From the NCBI GenBank assembly GCA_019118645.1, contig DWYN01000148.1:1-59330 (forward strand): a stretch of 59,330 nt of DNA, read 5' to 3'. Origin of the DNA: Candidatus Blautia excrementipullorum (lineage in GTDB: Bacteria; Bacillota; Clostridia; Lachnospirales; Lachnospiraceae). Each line of letters starts with the position of its first letter. Positions within the stretch are counted from its first letter, which is position 1. The position numbers were made by a program, and so were the translations under genes. Below the pieces are notes generated by a model. That model was not told the origin of the DNA, did not search any database, and saw only the letters and a list, made by a program, of their open reading frames with translations. Of this stretch, positions 18,190 to 27,471 are shown piece after piece.

Positions 18190-18219
18190 TTACAATTTTT
18201 CACGGTTTCAAGGTATGAT
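18190..18219 (+). promoter_or_regulatory. Promoter of the first sugar ABC importer
   Basis: TATGAT at 18214-18219 is preceded by a poor -35 match, TTACAA, with an 18-base spacer. A good -10 with a weak -35 fits a promoter needing an activator, such as the upstream AraC-type response regulator. Confidence 0.5.
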
Positions 18220-18260
18220 ATAGGAAACACTGAGGTGTAAAAAGTTAGGAGGGTGGAAAA

Positions 18261-19238
18261 TTGGAAAAGTTAAAACAAAACCCAATTGTGAAGAAACTTG
18301 GCCTGAACAGGATTCTGCTTGTCTGTGTCCTGGTGATTATGTTCGTGGCGTTCAGGGCGGTTCTCGGAAGTAAATTCCCTATAGGGGACAGTATCAAATC
18401 TACTTTGAACTATGTGTATTTTCTGGGATTTCTTTCACTTGGTGTTACTTTTGTAATTGCAACGGGAGGAATTGATTTCTCCATCGGACCGGTTATGTTC
18501 TGCTGCGCGCTGGTTTCCGGCTACTGTATGACAAGCTATAGAGTTCCTATAGCAGCGGCTATGGTAATCTGTGTGCTGATCGGTCTTGCTTTTGGTACCT
18601 TCAATGGATGGATGGTGTCTTATATGTCGGTGCCTCCTTTTATTATTTCCATGGCATCCATGAATATTGCAAAGGGTATTGCTTCTGTATTTACAAAAAC
18701 ACAGTCTGTAAGCTGGCCCCAGAGTTCAGATCCGGTAAACGGCTGGTTCCGTAATATTGTTTCCTACAAAGGATTCCCTGTGGGACTGGTAATCTTTCTG
18801 GCGGCGGCTGTAATCTGCGGCATTGTCCTTTACAATACAAAACCGGGACGTTATATCCTGTGCCTTGGATCCAACAGTGAAGCTGTTCGCCTTTCCGGTG
18901 TAAACACAAGAAAGTGGCGGATGCTTTCCTATATGATCTGCGGATTCCTGGTAGGAATCGGAGCTCTGTTCTTTGTTGCTACATATACGACTGTTCAGCC
19001 GGGATACGGCGATCAGTACAACAACGAGGCCATTGCGGGCTGTGTTATGGGCGGTACCTCCATGGTAGGCGGACTTGCTTCCGTTGGCGGTACAGTAATC
19101 GGTGTATTCATCATTTCCCTTCTTCAGCAGGGCATCATGGCATTTGGACTTGGAAAAGGACAGCAGATGATCATCACAGGTATTATTGTTATCGTAGCAG
19201 TTTACATTGACGTTTCTGCAAGACGCAGAAAGAACTGA
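18261..19238 (+). CDS. Sugar ABC transporter permease (RbsC-like)
   Basis: An inner-membrane subunit of a ribose-type (CUT2) importer, 325 residues with about eight to ten hydrophobic helices. Family patterns are visible: LSLGVTFVIATGGIDFSIG, GTFNGWMVSYMSVPPFIISMA and LGSNSEAVRLSGVNTRKWR. The start ATTGGAAAAG is TTG at 18261, seven bases after AGGAGGG; no better ATG is nearby. It is followed 21 bases later by the ATPase gene and then by a second, distinct permease. The channel is therefore a heterodimer, unlike the RbsC homodimer. Confidence 0.92.
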   Translation: MEKLKQNPIVKKLGLNRILLVCVLVIMFVAFRAVLGSKFPIGDSIKSTLNYVYFLGFLSLGVTFVIATGGIDFSIGPVMFCCALVSGYCMTSYRVPIAAAMVICVLIGLAFGTFNGWMVSYMSVPPFIISMASMNIAKGIASVFTKTQSVSWPQSSDPVNGWFRNIVSYKGFPVGLVIFLAAAVICGIVLYNTKPGRYILCLGSNSEAVRLSGVNTRKWRMLSYMICGFLVGIGALFFVATYTTVQPGYGDQYNNEAIAGCVMGGTSMVGGLASVGGTVIGVFIISLLQQGIMAFGLGKGQQMIITGIIVIVAVYIDVSARRRKN

Positions 19239-19259
19239 TCTAAAAGGGAGGATGCGACA

Positions 19260-20771
19260 ATGGGTGAAGTTATTTTAACTATGAAGGACATTGATAAGTC
19301 CTTTCCTGGAGTGCATGCCCTGGATCACGTTAATTTTGAAGTGAAACGCGGCGAAGTACATGCGCTTATGGGAGAGAACGGAGCCGGAAAGTCCACGCTT
19401 ATGAAGGTTCTTACCGGTATCTATCAGAAAGATTCTGGATCGATTGTTTATAAGGGCAAGGAAGTGGCATTTCACAATACCAGAGAGGCTCAGGACGCAG
19501 GTATTGTAATTGTGCACCAGGAATTGAACATGGTGGGCGACCTTACGGTTGCGCAGAATATTTTCATCGGACGTGAGCCCAAAAAAGGTTTCCGCATTGA
19601 TGATAAGAAAATGATTGAGGATTCCAAGAAGCTCTTCCAGGATCTGAATATCGAAATTGACCCAAGAGAAAAAATGAATAATCTGACAGTCGGCAAACAG
19701 CAGATGTGTGAGATCGCGAAGGCAATTTCACATAAGGCGGAAGTCATCATATTTGATGAACCCTCTGCAGCTCTGACGGAGAAGGAGATTGCGGATCTGT
19801 TTGAGATCATCAGAGATCTTCGTGCCAAAGGCCTGGGAATTGTTTATATTTCCCACCGTATGGATGAGATTAAGGTGATTACAGACCGTGTAACGGTCAT
19901 GAGAGACGGCGGATATGTGGGAACTCTGATTACAGCAGACAGTACCAAGGAAGATATCATCAACATGATGGTAGGCCGTGTGATTTATGAGGATCCGAAG
20001 GAACACAGTATGGTTGCTCCGGATGCGCCGGTAGTTCTGAAGGTTGAGCATTTGAATGCAGGAAAGATGGTGCAGGATGTCAGCTTTGAGCTGAGAAAAG
20101 GAGAAATTCTTGGATTCTCCGGACTGATGGGCGCCGGACGTACCGAGACGGCAAGGGCCCTGTTCGGAGCAGACCCGAAGCAGAGCGGCAAGATCTCCAT
20201 CATGGGAAAAGACGGACAGCTCCATGAAGTGACGATTAACAGCCCGCAGGATGCAGTTAAATACGGAATCGGTTATCTGTCTGAGGACAGAAGAAGATAC
20301 GGCTGTGTAGTACAGAAATCGGTGACCGAGAATACAACGCTGGCCACTCTGGAAGAATACACCAACGGACTGTTCATCAATAAGAGCAAAGAGAAAAAGG
20401 TTACGGAGAAATATATCAACGAGCTGGCTACAAAGACGCCGAGTCCCGATCAGCTGGTGGTAAATCTTTCCGGCGGTAATCAGCAGAAAGTGGTAATTGC
20501 CAAGTGGCTGACCCGTGACAGTGAGATCCTGATTTTCGATGAACCCACAAGAGGCATCGACGTAGGAGCCAAGAATGAAATTTATAAATTAATGAACAGA
20601 CTGGCAGCAGAAGGCAAGTCAATCATTATGATTTCTTCTGAAATGACAGAAGTTCTCCGAATGAGTGACCGTATTATTATCATGTGTGAGGGGAAAGTGA
20701 CAGGAGATATTGATATTTCCGAGGCTACCCAGGAACATATCATGGATAAGGCTACACGGAATATCGATTAA
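19260..20771 (+). CDS. Sugar ABC transporter ATP-binding protein (RbsA/MglA-like)
   Basis: The energising subunit of the first CUT2 importer, 503 residues with two tandem nucleotide-binding domains. The N-terminal domain has Walker A GENGAGKST (about 38-46), signature LTVGKQQMCEIAKA and Walker B VIIFDEPSAAL. The C-terminal domain has the family's altered Walker A GLMGAGRTE, the signature LSGGNQQKVVIAKWL and ILIFDEPTRGIDVGA. GGGAGGATGCGACA precedes the ATG. It sits between the two permease genes (21 and 11 bases), so all are one operon. Confidence 0.94.
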   Translation: MGEVILTMKDIDKSFPGVHALDHVNFEVKRGEVHALMGENGAGKSTLMKVLTGIYQKDSGSIVYKGKEVAFHNTREAQDAGIVIVHQELNMVGDLTVAQNIFIGREPKKGFRIDDKKMIEDSKKLFQDLNIEIDPREKMNNLTVGKQQMCEIAKAISHKAEVIIFDEPSAALTEKEIADLFEIIRDLRAKGLGIVYISHRMDEIKVITDRVTVMRDGGYVGTLITADSTKEDIINMMVGRVIYEDPKEHSMVAPDAPVVLKVEHLNAGKMVQDVSFELRKGEILGFSGLMGAGRTETARALFGADPKQSGKISIMGKDGQLHEVTINSPQDAVKYGIGYLSEDRRRYGCVVQKSVTENTTLATLEEYTNGLFINKSKEKKVTEKYINELATKTPSPDQLVVNLSGGNQQKVVIAKWLTRDSEILIFDEPTRGIDVGAKNEIYKLMNRLAAEGKSIIMISSEMTEVLRMSDRIIIMCEGKVTGDIDISEATQEHIMDKATRNID

Positions 20772-20782
20772 GGAGGAAAGTC

Positions 20783-21760
20783 ATGACTAAGAAGAAAAGT
20801 AGTATTTTAAGTGATCAGAGATTTATTGTTTTATTGGTTATTATCGTACTGATGGCTGTCTTCTCGATTATGAGCAAGGAATTCAGACAGTACAGTACGA
20901 TCCTGAGTATGCTTGATTTTTCATACTATGATCTGCTGATGGCAATCGGTGTTACCTTCCCGCTGATCACCGGCGGTGTAGACCTTTCTATCGGAACAGG
21001 TATGGTATGTTACGCATTGATTGCCGGAACAATGGTAAGAAGTCATGGATGGCCGGTTACTGCGGCAATGCTCCTTTGCATTGTTCTGGGACTTGCAGTC
21101 GGCGCATTAAACGGTGTGCTGATCGGCGTGATGAATCTTCCACCGTTCCTTGCAACCCTCTGTACCTGTATGATTACCCGAGGTGCAGGATCTCTCTGCA
21201 GTGCGACACCCTGGCCGGCTCTGACTCAGGAAGGCGGATGGTTCCATTCTATCTTTAAGATTACTGTCGGCACAGGAAGAAGCGCAGACCGTTATCCGAT
21301 CGGATTCCTGTGGATGATTCTTCTGGTTATTCTGATGGAGTTTGTGCTGTTCCACACCAAATTCGGACGGTACACCATCGCCATCGGATCCAATAAGGAA
21401 GCGGCGGCACTTTCCGGAATCAACGTAAAATTCTATCATGTAATGGTATATGTTGTATGCGGTCTCTTTACAGGCCTTGCAGCAATTGCCTACGCAGCAG
21501 TTACTCCTACCGTACAGCCCGGTACCGGCGCAGGCCTGGAAATGGACGCGATCGGCGGCGTATTTGTAGGCGGCGTTGCAGCCTCCGGCGGATACGGATC
21601 TGTACTTGGAACATTTGTAGGTATCTTTGTCATTATGCTTCTGAAGACCGGTCTTCCTTATATCGGACTTCAGGCAAACTGGCAGCAGATCATTACAGGT
21701 GTCGTTCTGATTGTTGCAGTACTGATCGATATCCTGAAAGAGAAGAAAAAAGCAATTTAA
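20783..21760 (+). CDS. Sugar ABC transporter permease, second subunit
   Basis: Second membrane subunit of the same CUT2 importer, 325 residues and hydrophobic throughout. It shows ITGGVDLSIGTGMVCYALIA, a VLIGVMNLPPFLATLC stretch and AIGSNKEAAALSGINVKF. AAGGAGGAAAG lies just before the ATG. It is clearly a paralogue of the 18261 gene, but diverged. The C-terminus ends in KEKKKAI, facing the cytoplasm. Confidence 0.92.
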   Translation: MTKKKSSILSDQRFIVLLVIIVLMAVFSIMSKEFRQYSTILSMLDFSYYDLLMAIGVTFPLITGGVDLSIGTGMVCYALIAGTMVRSHGWPVTAAMLLCIVLGLAVGALNGVLIGVMNLPPFLATLCTCMITRGAGSLCSATPWPALTQEGGWFHSIFKITVGTGRSADRYPIGFLWMILLVILMEFVLFHTKFGRYTIAIGSNKEAAALSGINVKFYHVMVYVVCGLFTGLAAIAYAAVTPTVQPGTGAGLEMDAIGGVFVGGVAASGGYGSVLGTFVGIFVIMLLKTGLPYIGLQANWQQIITGVVLIVAVLIDILKEKKKAI

Positions 21761-21780
21761 AAAAAATCAGGGATGTGAAA

Positions 21781-21802
21781 CGTCAGGCGTATCTGCCTGA
21801 CG
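21781..21802 (+). other. Intercistronic stem-loop before the binding-protein gene
   Basis: CGTCAGGC, a GTATCT loop and GCCTGACG form a perfect 8-base-pair stem with no T-tail, in the 86-base gap between the permease and the binding-protein gene. Such structures often act as RNA-processing or stability elements that raise binding-protein expression above that of the membrane subunits. Confidence 0.6.
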
Positions 21803-21846
21803 GATCATCATAAAACAAAACTATATAATTAAGGAGGAAGAAGTAA

Positions 21847-23127
21847 ATGAAAGTGAAGAAATTAATTGCCTTAGGTCTTTGTGCAGCAATGGTGAGCAGC
21901 ATGACTGTTTCTCCTGTTCTGGCAAGCGAGGATGCAGCGGCTGAGGAGACAACCGAGGATGCGGCAGCTGAAGAGACAACAGAAGATGCAGCGGCTGAAG
22001 AAGAGACAACTGAAGACGCAGCAGCTGAAGAGGAAACAACCGAAGATGCAGCAGCTGAAGAAGAGACAACTGAGGATGCGGCAGATGCAGAAGATCCTAC
22101 TGCACAGTTCGACGGACTTACGGCAAATGAAGCTTATGAGTTCCCGATGATCGTAAAATCTTTCCAGTCTACATACTGGGATGCAGCTCAGGAAGGTATG
22201 AAGATGGCTGCAGAAGAACTGGGCGTAACTTATACTCCTCAGGGACCGAACAGCGAATCTGATATCGCTGACCAGGTAAACATGGTTAACACCGCAATCA
22301 GCGCAAATCCGGTTGGTTTAGGACTTGCTGCCTGCGATACATCTTCTGTTCTCGATGCACTTCAGGAGTGCGCAGACAAAGGTATTCCGGTAGTTACTTT
22401 TGATACAGGTATCGCAGACGCTCCGGAAGGCTCCGTTGTATGTGAGGTTGCTACTGATAACGTACAGGCAGGATCTGTAGCGGCAGAGCATATGTATGAG
22501 GCAATCAAAGACGTTATCGCAAATGCAGAAGGACAGGTTATCATCGGTGAAGTTAACCAGGATGCAACTGCTCTGAATATCCAGCAGCGCGGCGGCGGAT
22601 TCATTGACAAGATGATCGAGCTGATCCAGGCAGACGGCAAAACAGTTGCTGTTACAGGAAACGAGTTCTATGTAAACGCTGCACAGGGTGCAGATGCTAC
22701 AGAAGCTGACGCAGACGTTGTTATCCAGGTTGCTGTACCGGCACAGACAACTGTAGAGCTTTGCTCCACAGAGGCTCAGGCAATCCTTTCTCAGGAAAAC
22801 TGCATCGCTATCTTCGGTTCCAACCAGACAGCAGCAGAAGGTGTTCTTGCAGCAAACGCAAACCTGAACGTTCTTGGATCTGATCCGGCTAACGGCGATG
22901 TAGTTGGTGTTGGTTTCGATGCTGGTTCTATTATCAAAGCAGCTGTACAGGACGGCACATTCATCGGTGCTGTTACCCAGTCTCCTCTGATGATGGGTTA
23001 CTATGCAATCTATGCTCTGACAGCAGCAGCAAACGGACAGGAACTTCAGGATGTTCCTACAGACGGTTACTGGTATGACGCTACAAACATGGAAGACGAA
23101 GACATCGCTCCGAACCTGTATGACTAA
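21847..23127 (+). CDS. Sugar ABC transporter substrate-binding protein with acidic repeat linker
   Basis: The extracellular sugar receptor of the first importer, 426 residues. A signal peptide (1-27) ends in SPVLA, a type I signal-peptidase pattern; no lipobox cysteine is present. Residues 28-83 are a linker of five tandem acidic units, AAAEETTED or AAAEEETTED. The ribose-type binding domain (about 88-426) begins YEFPMIVKSFQSTYWDAAQ and includes GIPVVTFDTGI and GVGFDAGSIIKAAVQDG. AAGGAGGAAG precedes the ATG. Codons are those of highly expressed genes. The next gene is a rhamnulokinase-type kinase and the window holds fucI and fucU, so L-fucose or a related deoxysugar is a plausible ligand (inference). 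Confidence 0.9.
   Translation: MKVKKLIALGLCAAMVSSMTVSPVLASEDAAAEETTEDAAAEETTEDAAAEEETTEDAAAEEETTEDAAAEEETTEDAADAEDPTAQFDGLTANEAYEFPMIVKSFQSTYWDAAQEGMKMAAEELGVTYTPQGPNSESDIADQVNMVNTAISANPVGLGLAACDTSSVLDALQECADKGIPVVTFDTGIADAPEGSVVCEVATDNVQAGSVAAEHMYEAIKDVIANAEGQVIIGEVNQDATALNIQQRGGGFIDKMIELIQADGKTVAVTGNEFYVNAAQGADATEADADVVIQVAVPAQTTVELCSTEAQAILSQENCIAIFGSNQTAAEGVLAANANLNVLGSDPANGDVVGVGFDAGSIIKAAVQDGTFIGAVTQSPLMMGYYAIYALTAAANGQELQDVPTDGYWYDATNMEDEDIAPNLYD
21928..22095 (+). repeat. In-frame 30/33-base tandem repeats encoding an acidic linker
   Basis: Five near-identical units, each encoding 10 or 11 residues rich in Ala, Glu and Thr, lie in frame behind the signal peptide of the binding protein. 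Units differ by one Glu codon, and third positions vary. Confidence 0.9.
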
Positions 23128-23206
23128 TAGTAACACAGCTGCGAGGGATGAAAGATAATTTCTGAAGCCGTGTTTGGAAAATTAGATGCAACACAGCCAT
23201 GATGGT

Positions 23207-23243
23207 AAAATATCCCCAGAGTAAATCCTCTGGGGATATTTTC
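23207..23243 (+). terminator. Terminator after the first ABC importer operon
   Basis: AAAATATCCCCAGAG and CTCTGGGGATATTTT pair perfectly around a 7-base loop, 79 bases after the binding-protein stop. The 305-base gap up to the next gene holds this terminator and a possible promoter. Confidence 0.88.
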
Positions 23244-23318
23244 ATAGCAGAGAGTCTGCGGTAAATAGAGAGCTGCTGCGGCGGCAAAGGATTTTTTGAT
23301 AAACAAGGTTCTTCATAC

Positions 23319-23348
23319 TTGATGTCCATGTTTGTAATATGTTATTAT
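23319..23348 (+). promoter_or_regulatory. Possible promoter of the rhamnulokinase gene
   Basis: TTGATG at 23319-23324 and TATTAT at 23343-23348 lie 18 bases apart, about 85 bases ahead of the kinase start. Match is moderate. Confidence 0.4.
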
Positions 23349-23432
23349 TTAGAATGAAAGAATGATGAAAAACACAGCAGATTATACAAAGGATCCTGCT
23401 GTGAATATCTTACATAATTAGGAGGTTATACA

Positions 23433-24836
23433 ATGGCTACATACTATCTTGCAGTAGATATAGGAGCATCCAGCGGCCGTCTGATTCTGGGACATATGGA
23501 AAACGGTAAAATGGAACTGGAGGAAGTATATCGTTTTGAAAATGGCATGGTAAAAAAGGACGGGGAGCTCTGCTGGGAGTTTGACCGCCTGTTTAAAGAG
23601 ATTATAAACGGATTGAAGAAGTGCAAGGAAATCGGCAAGATTCCGGTGAGCATGGGCGTGGACACCTGGGGTGTGGACTTTGTCCTTCTGGATAAAGATG
23701 AGAATGTTCTTGGAAATACGGTTGGATATCGTGACCACCGTACAGAGGGAATGGACGAGGAAGTCTATAAAATTATTTCTCTGGAAGATCTGTATGAAAG
23801 AACCGGCATTCAGAAAGCAATCTTCAACACGATTTATCAGCTGATGGCTGTAAAGAAACAGCATCCGGAATATCTGGAGCAGGCTGAGACGCTTCTTCAT
23901 GTACCGGACTATTTCCATTATCTGCTGACAGGAAAGAAAACCTGTGAATATACAGAGGCAACTACCGGCCAGCTTGTAAATCCTTATACAAAAGACTGGG
24001 ATTATGAGCTGATCGATATGCTTGGCTATCCAAGAAAAATATTCCAGAAGCTGATCATGCCGGGAACCAGTATCGGCCGCCTTTCCGAGGCTGTGAAGAA
24101 TGAAATTGGATTTGACCTGGAAGTGGTTGCTCCTGCAACACATGACACAGGCTCCGCGGTGCTGGCTGTTCCTGCAAACGATGATGACTTTATTTATATC
24201 AGCTCAGGTACCTGGTCTTTGATGGGACTGGAGAGAGAGACTCCGGACTGTTCCAGAAAGAGCTGTGAGATGAATCTGACGAATGAAGGCGGATATGCAG
24301 GGCGTTTCCGCTATCTGAAAAACATTATGGGACTGTGGATGATTCAGTCTGTGCGCCATGAGATTAATGACAAATACAGCTTTGCAGAAATCTGTGCAAT
24401 GGCGGAGGAGGCAAAAGATTTTCCGTCCAGAGTGGACGCCAATGATGAGTGCTTCCTTTCCCCTGACAATATGACGGAGGAAGTAAAGGATTACTGCCGC
24501 AGAACCGGACAGAAAGTTCCGGAAACTCTGGGCGAGCTGGCAACTGTTATTTATGCAAGTCTTGCGGACTGCTATGCAAAGACCGCAAAAGAACTGGAGG
24601 AGATGACAGGAAGAACCTACAGCCGCATTCATGTAGTTGGAGGCGGTTCCAACGCGGGATATTTGAATGAATTGACAGCAAAAGCAACAGGCAAGGAAGT
24701 TCACGCAGGCCCTGGCGAGGCGACTGCCATCGGAAATATCACAGCGCAGATGCTGAAAGCAGGAGAATTCCAGAGCATTGAGGAAGCGAGAACCACGATT
24801 CACGAATCTTTCGGCATCAAAATTTACAAAGCCTGA
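23433..24836 (+). CDS. rhaB: Rhamnulokinase/fuculokinase-type FGGY kinase
   Basis: Phosphorylates a 6-deoxyketose (L-rhamnulose, possibly L-fuculose) at C1 with ATP. The 467-residue protein shows RhaB-type motifs: LAVDIGASSGRLILG at the start, GVDTWGVDFVLLD at about 73, YRDHRTEGM, HDTGSAVLAVPA, ISSGTWSLMGLE and VVGGGSNAGYLNELTA. These match RhaB more than FucK. In fucose-using Lachnospiraceae a RhaB-like kinase often replaces FucK, so here it may act after FucI. TTAGGAGG stands before the ATG. No cognate class II aldolase (FucA or RhaD) or rhamnose isomerase lies in the window. It is flanked by terminators and is monocistronic. Confidence 0.88.
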   Translation: MATYYLAVDIGASSGRLILGHMENGKMELEEVYRFENGMVKKDGELCWEFDRLFKEIINGLKKCKEIGKIPVSMGVDTWGVDFVLLDKDENVLGNTVGYRDHRTEGMDEEVYKIISLEDLYERTGIQKAIFNTIYQLMAVKKQHPEYLEQAETLLHVPDYFHYLLTGKKTCEYTEATTGQLVNPYTKDWDYELIDMLGYPRKIFQKLIMPGTSIGRLSEAVKNEIGFDLEVVAPATHDTGSAVLAVPANDDDFIYISSGTWSLMGLERETPDCSRKSCEMNLTNEGGYAGRFRYLKNIMGLWMIQSVRHEINDKYSFAEICAMAEEAKDFPSRVDANDECFLSPDNMTEEVKDYCRRTGQKVPETLGELATVIYASLADCYAKTAKELEEMTGRTYSRIHVVGGGSNAGYLNELTAKATGKEVHAGPGEATAIGNITAQMLKAGEFQSIEEARTTIHESFGIKIYKA

Positions 24837-24889
24837 TTTTTCAGGGGGTGTCATAGACACCATTCTACTGTTTTACACACATATATTCC

Positions 24890-24928
24890 AAAAACCAGGG
24901 GGCTGCCGCGGGCAGTCCCCTGGTTTTT
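24890..24928 (+). terminator. Terminator after the rhamnulokinase gene
   Basis: AAAACCAGGGGGCTGCC and GGCAGTCCCCTGGTTTTT form a long GC-rich stem with a T-tail. Confidence 0.92.
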
Positions 24929-24961
24929 GCGTGCACTGTCACTTGGCGGACTTGCCGCCCG

Positions 24962-24990
24962 TTGACACCGCAAAAGCCATTTGTTATGAT
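24962..24990 (+). promoter_or_regulatory. Promoter of the wall-polymer transferase operon
   Basis: TTGACA at 24962-24967 and TATGAT at 24985-24990 with a 17-base spacer form a near-consensus promoter, 34 bases before the first transferase start. Confidence 0.8.
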
Positions 24991-25023
24991 ATTTATATTG
25001 GAAATCGAAGGGATTATAATGAG

Positions 25024-27471
25024 ATGCGTTTTACAGATAAGGTGAAAAAAAAACTGCGGAACGGTTCCTGGTATCCGTTTTATAATACATTTTATGAAAA
25101 GACGAAACTGAAAGATAATATGATCCTTTTGGAGTCCCGCAGCGGCAGGGCTCTGGAGAGCAATATTCTGGCAATTCTGAAGGAACTGCAGAAAGAAAAC
25201 TACAGGAAATTCACGCTGGTTTTGTCAGCTCACAGAAGCGCGGAGCAGGAAATCAGGGAGAAGCTTCGGAGAAACGGCCTGCATGTTTCAGGGGTGGTGC
25301 GTACGGGCTCCCCTGCTTATTATAAGGCGCTCAGCCAGGCGAAATATCTGGTCAACGATACCACATTTCCGGGAAGGTTTGTAAAAAAAGACGGTCAGAT
25401 TTATCTGAATACCTGGCATGGGACTCCCCTGAAAAAAATGGGCAGAGATAACCGGCCGGAAGCAGTAACAATGGGAAATGTACTCAGAAATCTTCTGGAT
25501 GCAGACTATCTTGTGTTTTCCAATCGCTTTATGGAGGAAAAGATGTCGCAGGCGTATATGCTTTCCAGCCTGTATAGGGGAACAGTCCTCCGGGAAGGAT
25601 ACCCGAGAAATGATGTTTTTCGCAGGAGCCCGGATGAGAGACAACAGAAGCTTCTGAAAGAAGCGGGACTTGAAAAGAAAAAAATTATTACCTATCTTCC
25701 TACCTTCCGGGGCCAGGCAGACAGAGTGGACAGACAGAGCTATATGGATACTCTGAAGGAACATCTGAAACTCTGGGACAGCCAGCTTTTGGAAGAGGAA
25801 ATTCTTTTGGTGAAGCTGCACCCTTTTCTGCACGGAAACGAAAATTTTGAAGGATACCGGCACATCCGGCCATTTCCGGCACAGTGGGACACTTATGAAG
25901 GTCTCAGTCTGTGCAGCACTCTGATTACCGATTATTCCAGCGTTTTTTATGATTTTGCCAATGCCGGAAAACCGATTATTCTTTTTGCCTATGACAGAAA
26001 AGAATATGAGAGCGGACGTGGAATGTATGAGGATATCGGCAACTATCCTTTTTTCTATACAGAAGATCCCGGAGAAGTTGTCCCCTGCATTCATCAGAAC
26101 GGCGGGATTCCGGATAAGGAATTCATGGAAAAATACGCCACCTACGAGGACGGGCGCGGCACAGAAAAAATATGCCGCCATGTTTTTCTTCAGGACCGGT
26201 GCTGCCGGACAGAGAAATACAGAGGAAACGGAAAAAAGAACATTCTGCTTTACGGAGGAGATCTGGGACAGAACGGCATAACCACAGCCCTTTGCTCTCT
26301 GTTGAGAGAGATGGATCTGACGAAATACAATTATTTCCTTTCCTTTCGCAGCCTCTACGCCAGAGACAACCAGGCAAAGCTGGATGAACTGCCGGAAGAG
26401 CTTGGAATTTATCCCATGGGAAGCGAGATGAACATGGATTTTTTCACCATGCTCGCTCTGATGAGAAAAATGAAAGGTTCTGCGTCTTCTCTGGTAAACG
26501 AGAGGGTGCACAGGGCCTACAGGCGGGAGTGGAAAAAACATTTCGGAGGGACAGAGTTTTCTCTGGCACTCCATTACAACGGATATGAGGCTTATGTAAT
26601 CTCTCTTTTGGAAGAAGCCCCCTGTCCGAAGATGATCTGGGTACACAACGACATGGTGCGTGAGATTGCCACAAGGGGAAACCAGAACAGATTCCTTTTA
26701 AAGGAAGCGTATAATACTTACGATTATGTAGTAGCGGTCAGTCAGGATCTGGTGGACTCTGTGGTGCACGGAATCGGAACAGACAGTGCCCGTGTTGCGG
26801 TCATTCCCAACTGCCATGATTATAAAAACGTTCTGGAGAGGGCGAAAGAAAAACCGGCCTTTGGGCCCGAGACTCTGTCCAGCCATTCAATAGAAGAACT
26901 CTGCTCTGTTCTGGACAATGAAGAGACAAAATTTATCACCATCGGACGTTTTTCGCCGGAAAAGGGGCATATGCGCCTTCTGGATGCCTTTGAACAATAC
27001 TATAAAGAGCATCCTCATACCTGGATGATTCTCATAGGAGGCAGCGGAGAACTGTATGAGGATACCCTTTCCTATGCAGGATCTCTGACTGCGGGAGATC
27101 ACATAATTCTTATCCGCTCCATGAACAATCCGATGCCGGTGCTGAAGAAATGCAGCCTGTTCCTTCTGCCCTCTTATTATGAAGGCCAGGGACTTGTCAT
27201 GCTTGAGGCGGACACCCTGGGAGTTCCGGTTATGGCCTGCGACGTCAGCGGCCCTCATGGATTCCTTACAGAACATGGAGGCATCCTTCTGGAGAATTCC
27301 ACGGAGGGGATCCTCAGAGGAATGGAACTTTACGCAGAGGGAAAGGCAAGGACTCTGTGCCTGGATTATCATCAGATGAACCGCAAATCTGCTGATAAGA
27401 CAGAAGCGCTGATTGAAAAAGCGCTGGGAGCTTCCGAAAAGAGAGAGAAACAGGAAAGGAGTTTGTCATGA
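25024..27471 (+). CDS. Bifunctional CDP-glycerol glycerophosphotransferase and glycosyltransferase
   Basis: An 815-residue fusion likely to build a cell-surface polymer at the cytoplasmic face of the membrane. The N-terminal half (about 1-400) is of the TagB/TagF CDP-glycerol glycerophosphotransferase family: YLNTWHGTPLKKMG (128-140), REGYPRNDVF, ITYLPTFRGQ and TLITDYSSVFYDFANAGKPI. The C-terminal half (about 405-800) is a GT4-type glycosyltransferase with GGDLGQNGITTAL, FITIGRFSPEKGHMRLLDAF and PSYYEGQGLVMLEADTLG. The start at 25024 follows AAGGGATTATAATGAG; an upstream in-frame ATG would overlap the kinase gene. The next gene overlaps it by 4 bases. Confidence 0.85.
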   Translation: MRFTDKVKKKLRNGSWYPFYNTFYEKTKLKDNMILLESRSGRALESNILAILKELQKENYRKFTLVLSAHRSAEQEIREKLRRNGLHVSGVVRTGSPAYYKALSQAKYLVNDTTFPGRFVKKDGQIYLNTWHGTPLKKMGRDNRPEAVTMGNVLRNLLDADYLVFSNRFMEEKMSQAYMLSSLYRGTVLREGYPRNDVFRRSPDERQQKLLKEAGLEKKKIITYLPTFRGQADRVDRQSYMDTLKEHLKLWDSQLLEEEILLVKLHPFLHGNENFEGYRHIRPFPAQWDTYEGLSLCSTLITDYSSVFYDFANAGKPIILFAYDRKEYESGRGMYEDIGNYPFFYTEDPGEVVPCIHQNGGIPDKEFMEKYATYEDGRGTEKICRHVFLQDRCCRTEKYRGNGKKNILLYGGDLGQNGITTALCSLLREMDLTKYNYFLSFRSLYARDNQAKLDELPEELGIYPMGSEMNMDFFTMLALMRKMKGSASSLVNERVHRAYRREWKKHFGGTEFSLALHYNGYEAYVISLLEEAPCPKMIWVHNDMVREIATRGNQNRFLLKEAYNTYDYVVAVSQDLVDSVVHGIGTDSARVAVIPNCHDYKNVLERAKEKPAFGPETLSSHSIEELCSVLDNEETKFITIGRFSPEKGHMRLLDAFEQYYKEHPHTWMILIGGSGELYEDTLSYAGSLTAGDHIILIRSMNNPMPVLKKCSLFLLPSYYEGQGLVMLEADTLGVPVMACDVSGPHGFLTEHGGILLENSTEGILRGMELYAEGKARTLCLDYHQMNRKSADKTEALIEKALGASEKREKQERSLS

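Noticed and set aside
25288-26646. 452-codon minus-strand open frame opposite the transferase fusion gene.
   Set aside because: No recognisable domain, no ribosome site, and the plus-strand reading has clear catalytic motifs throughout.
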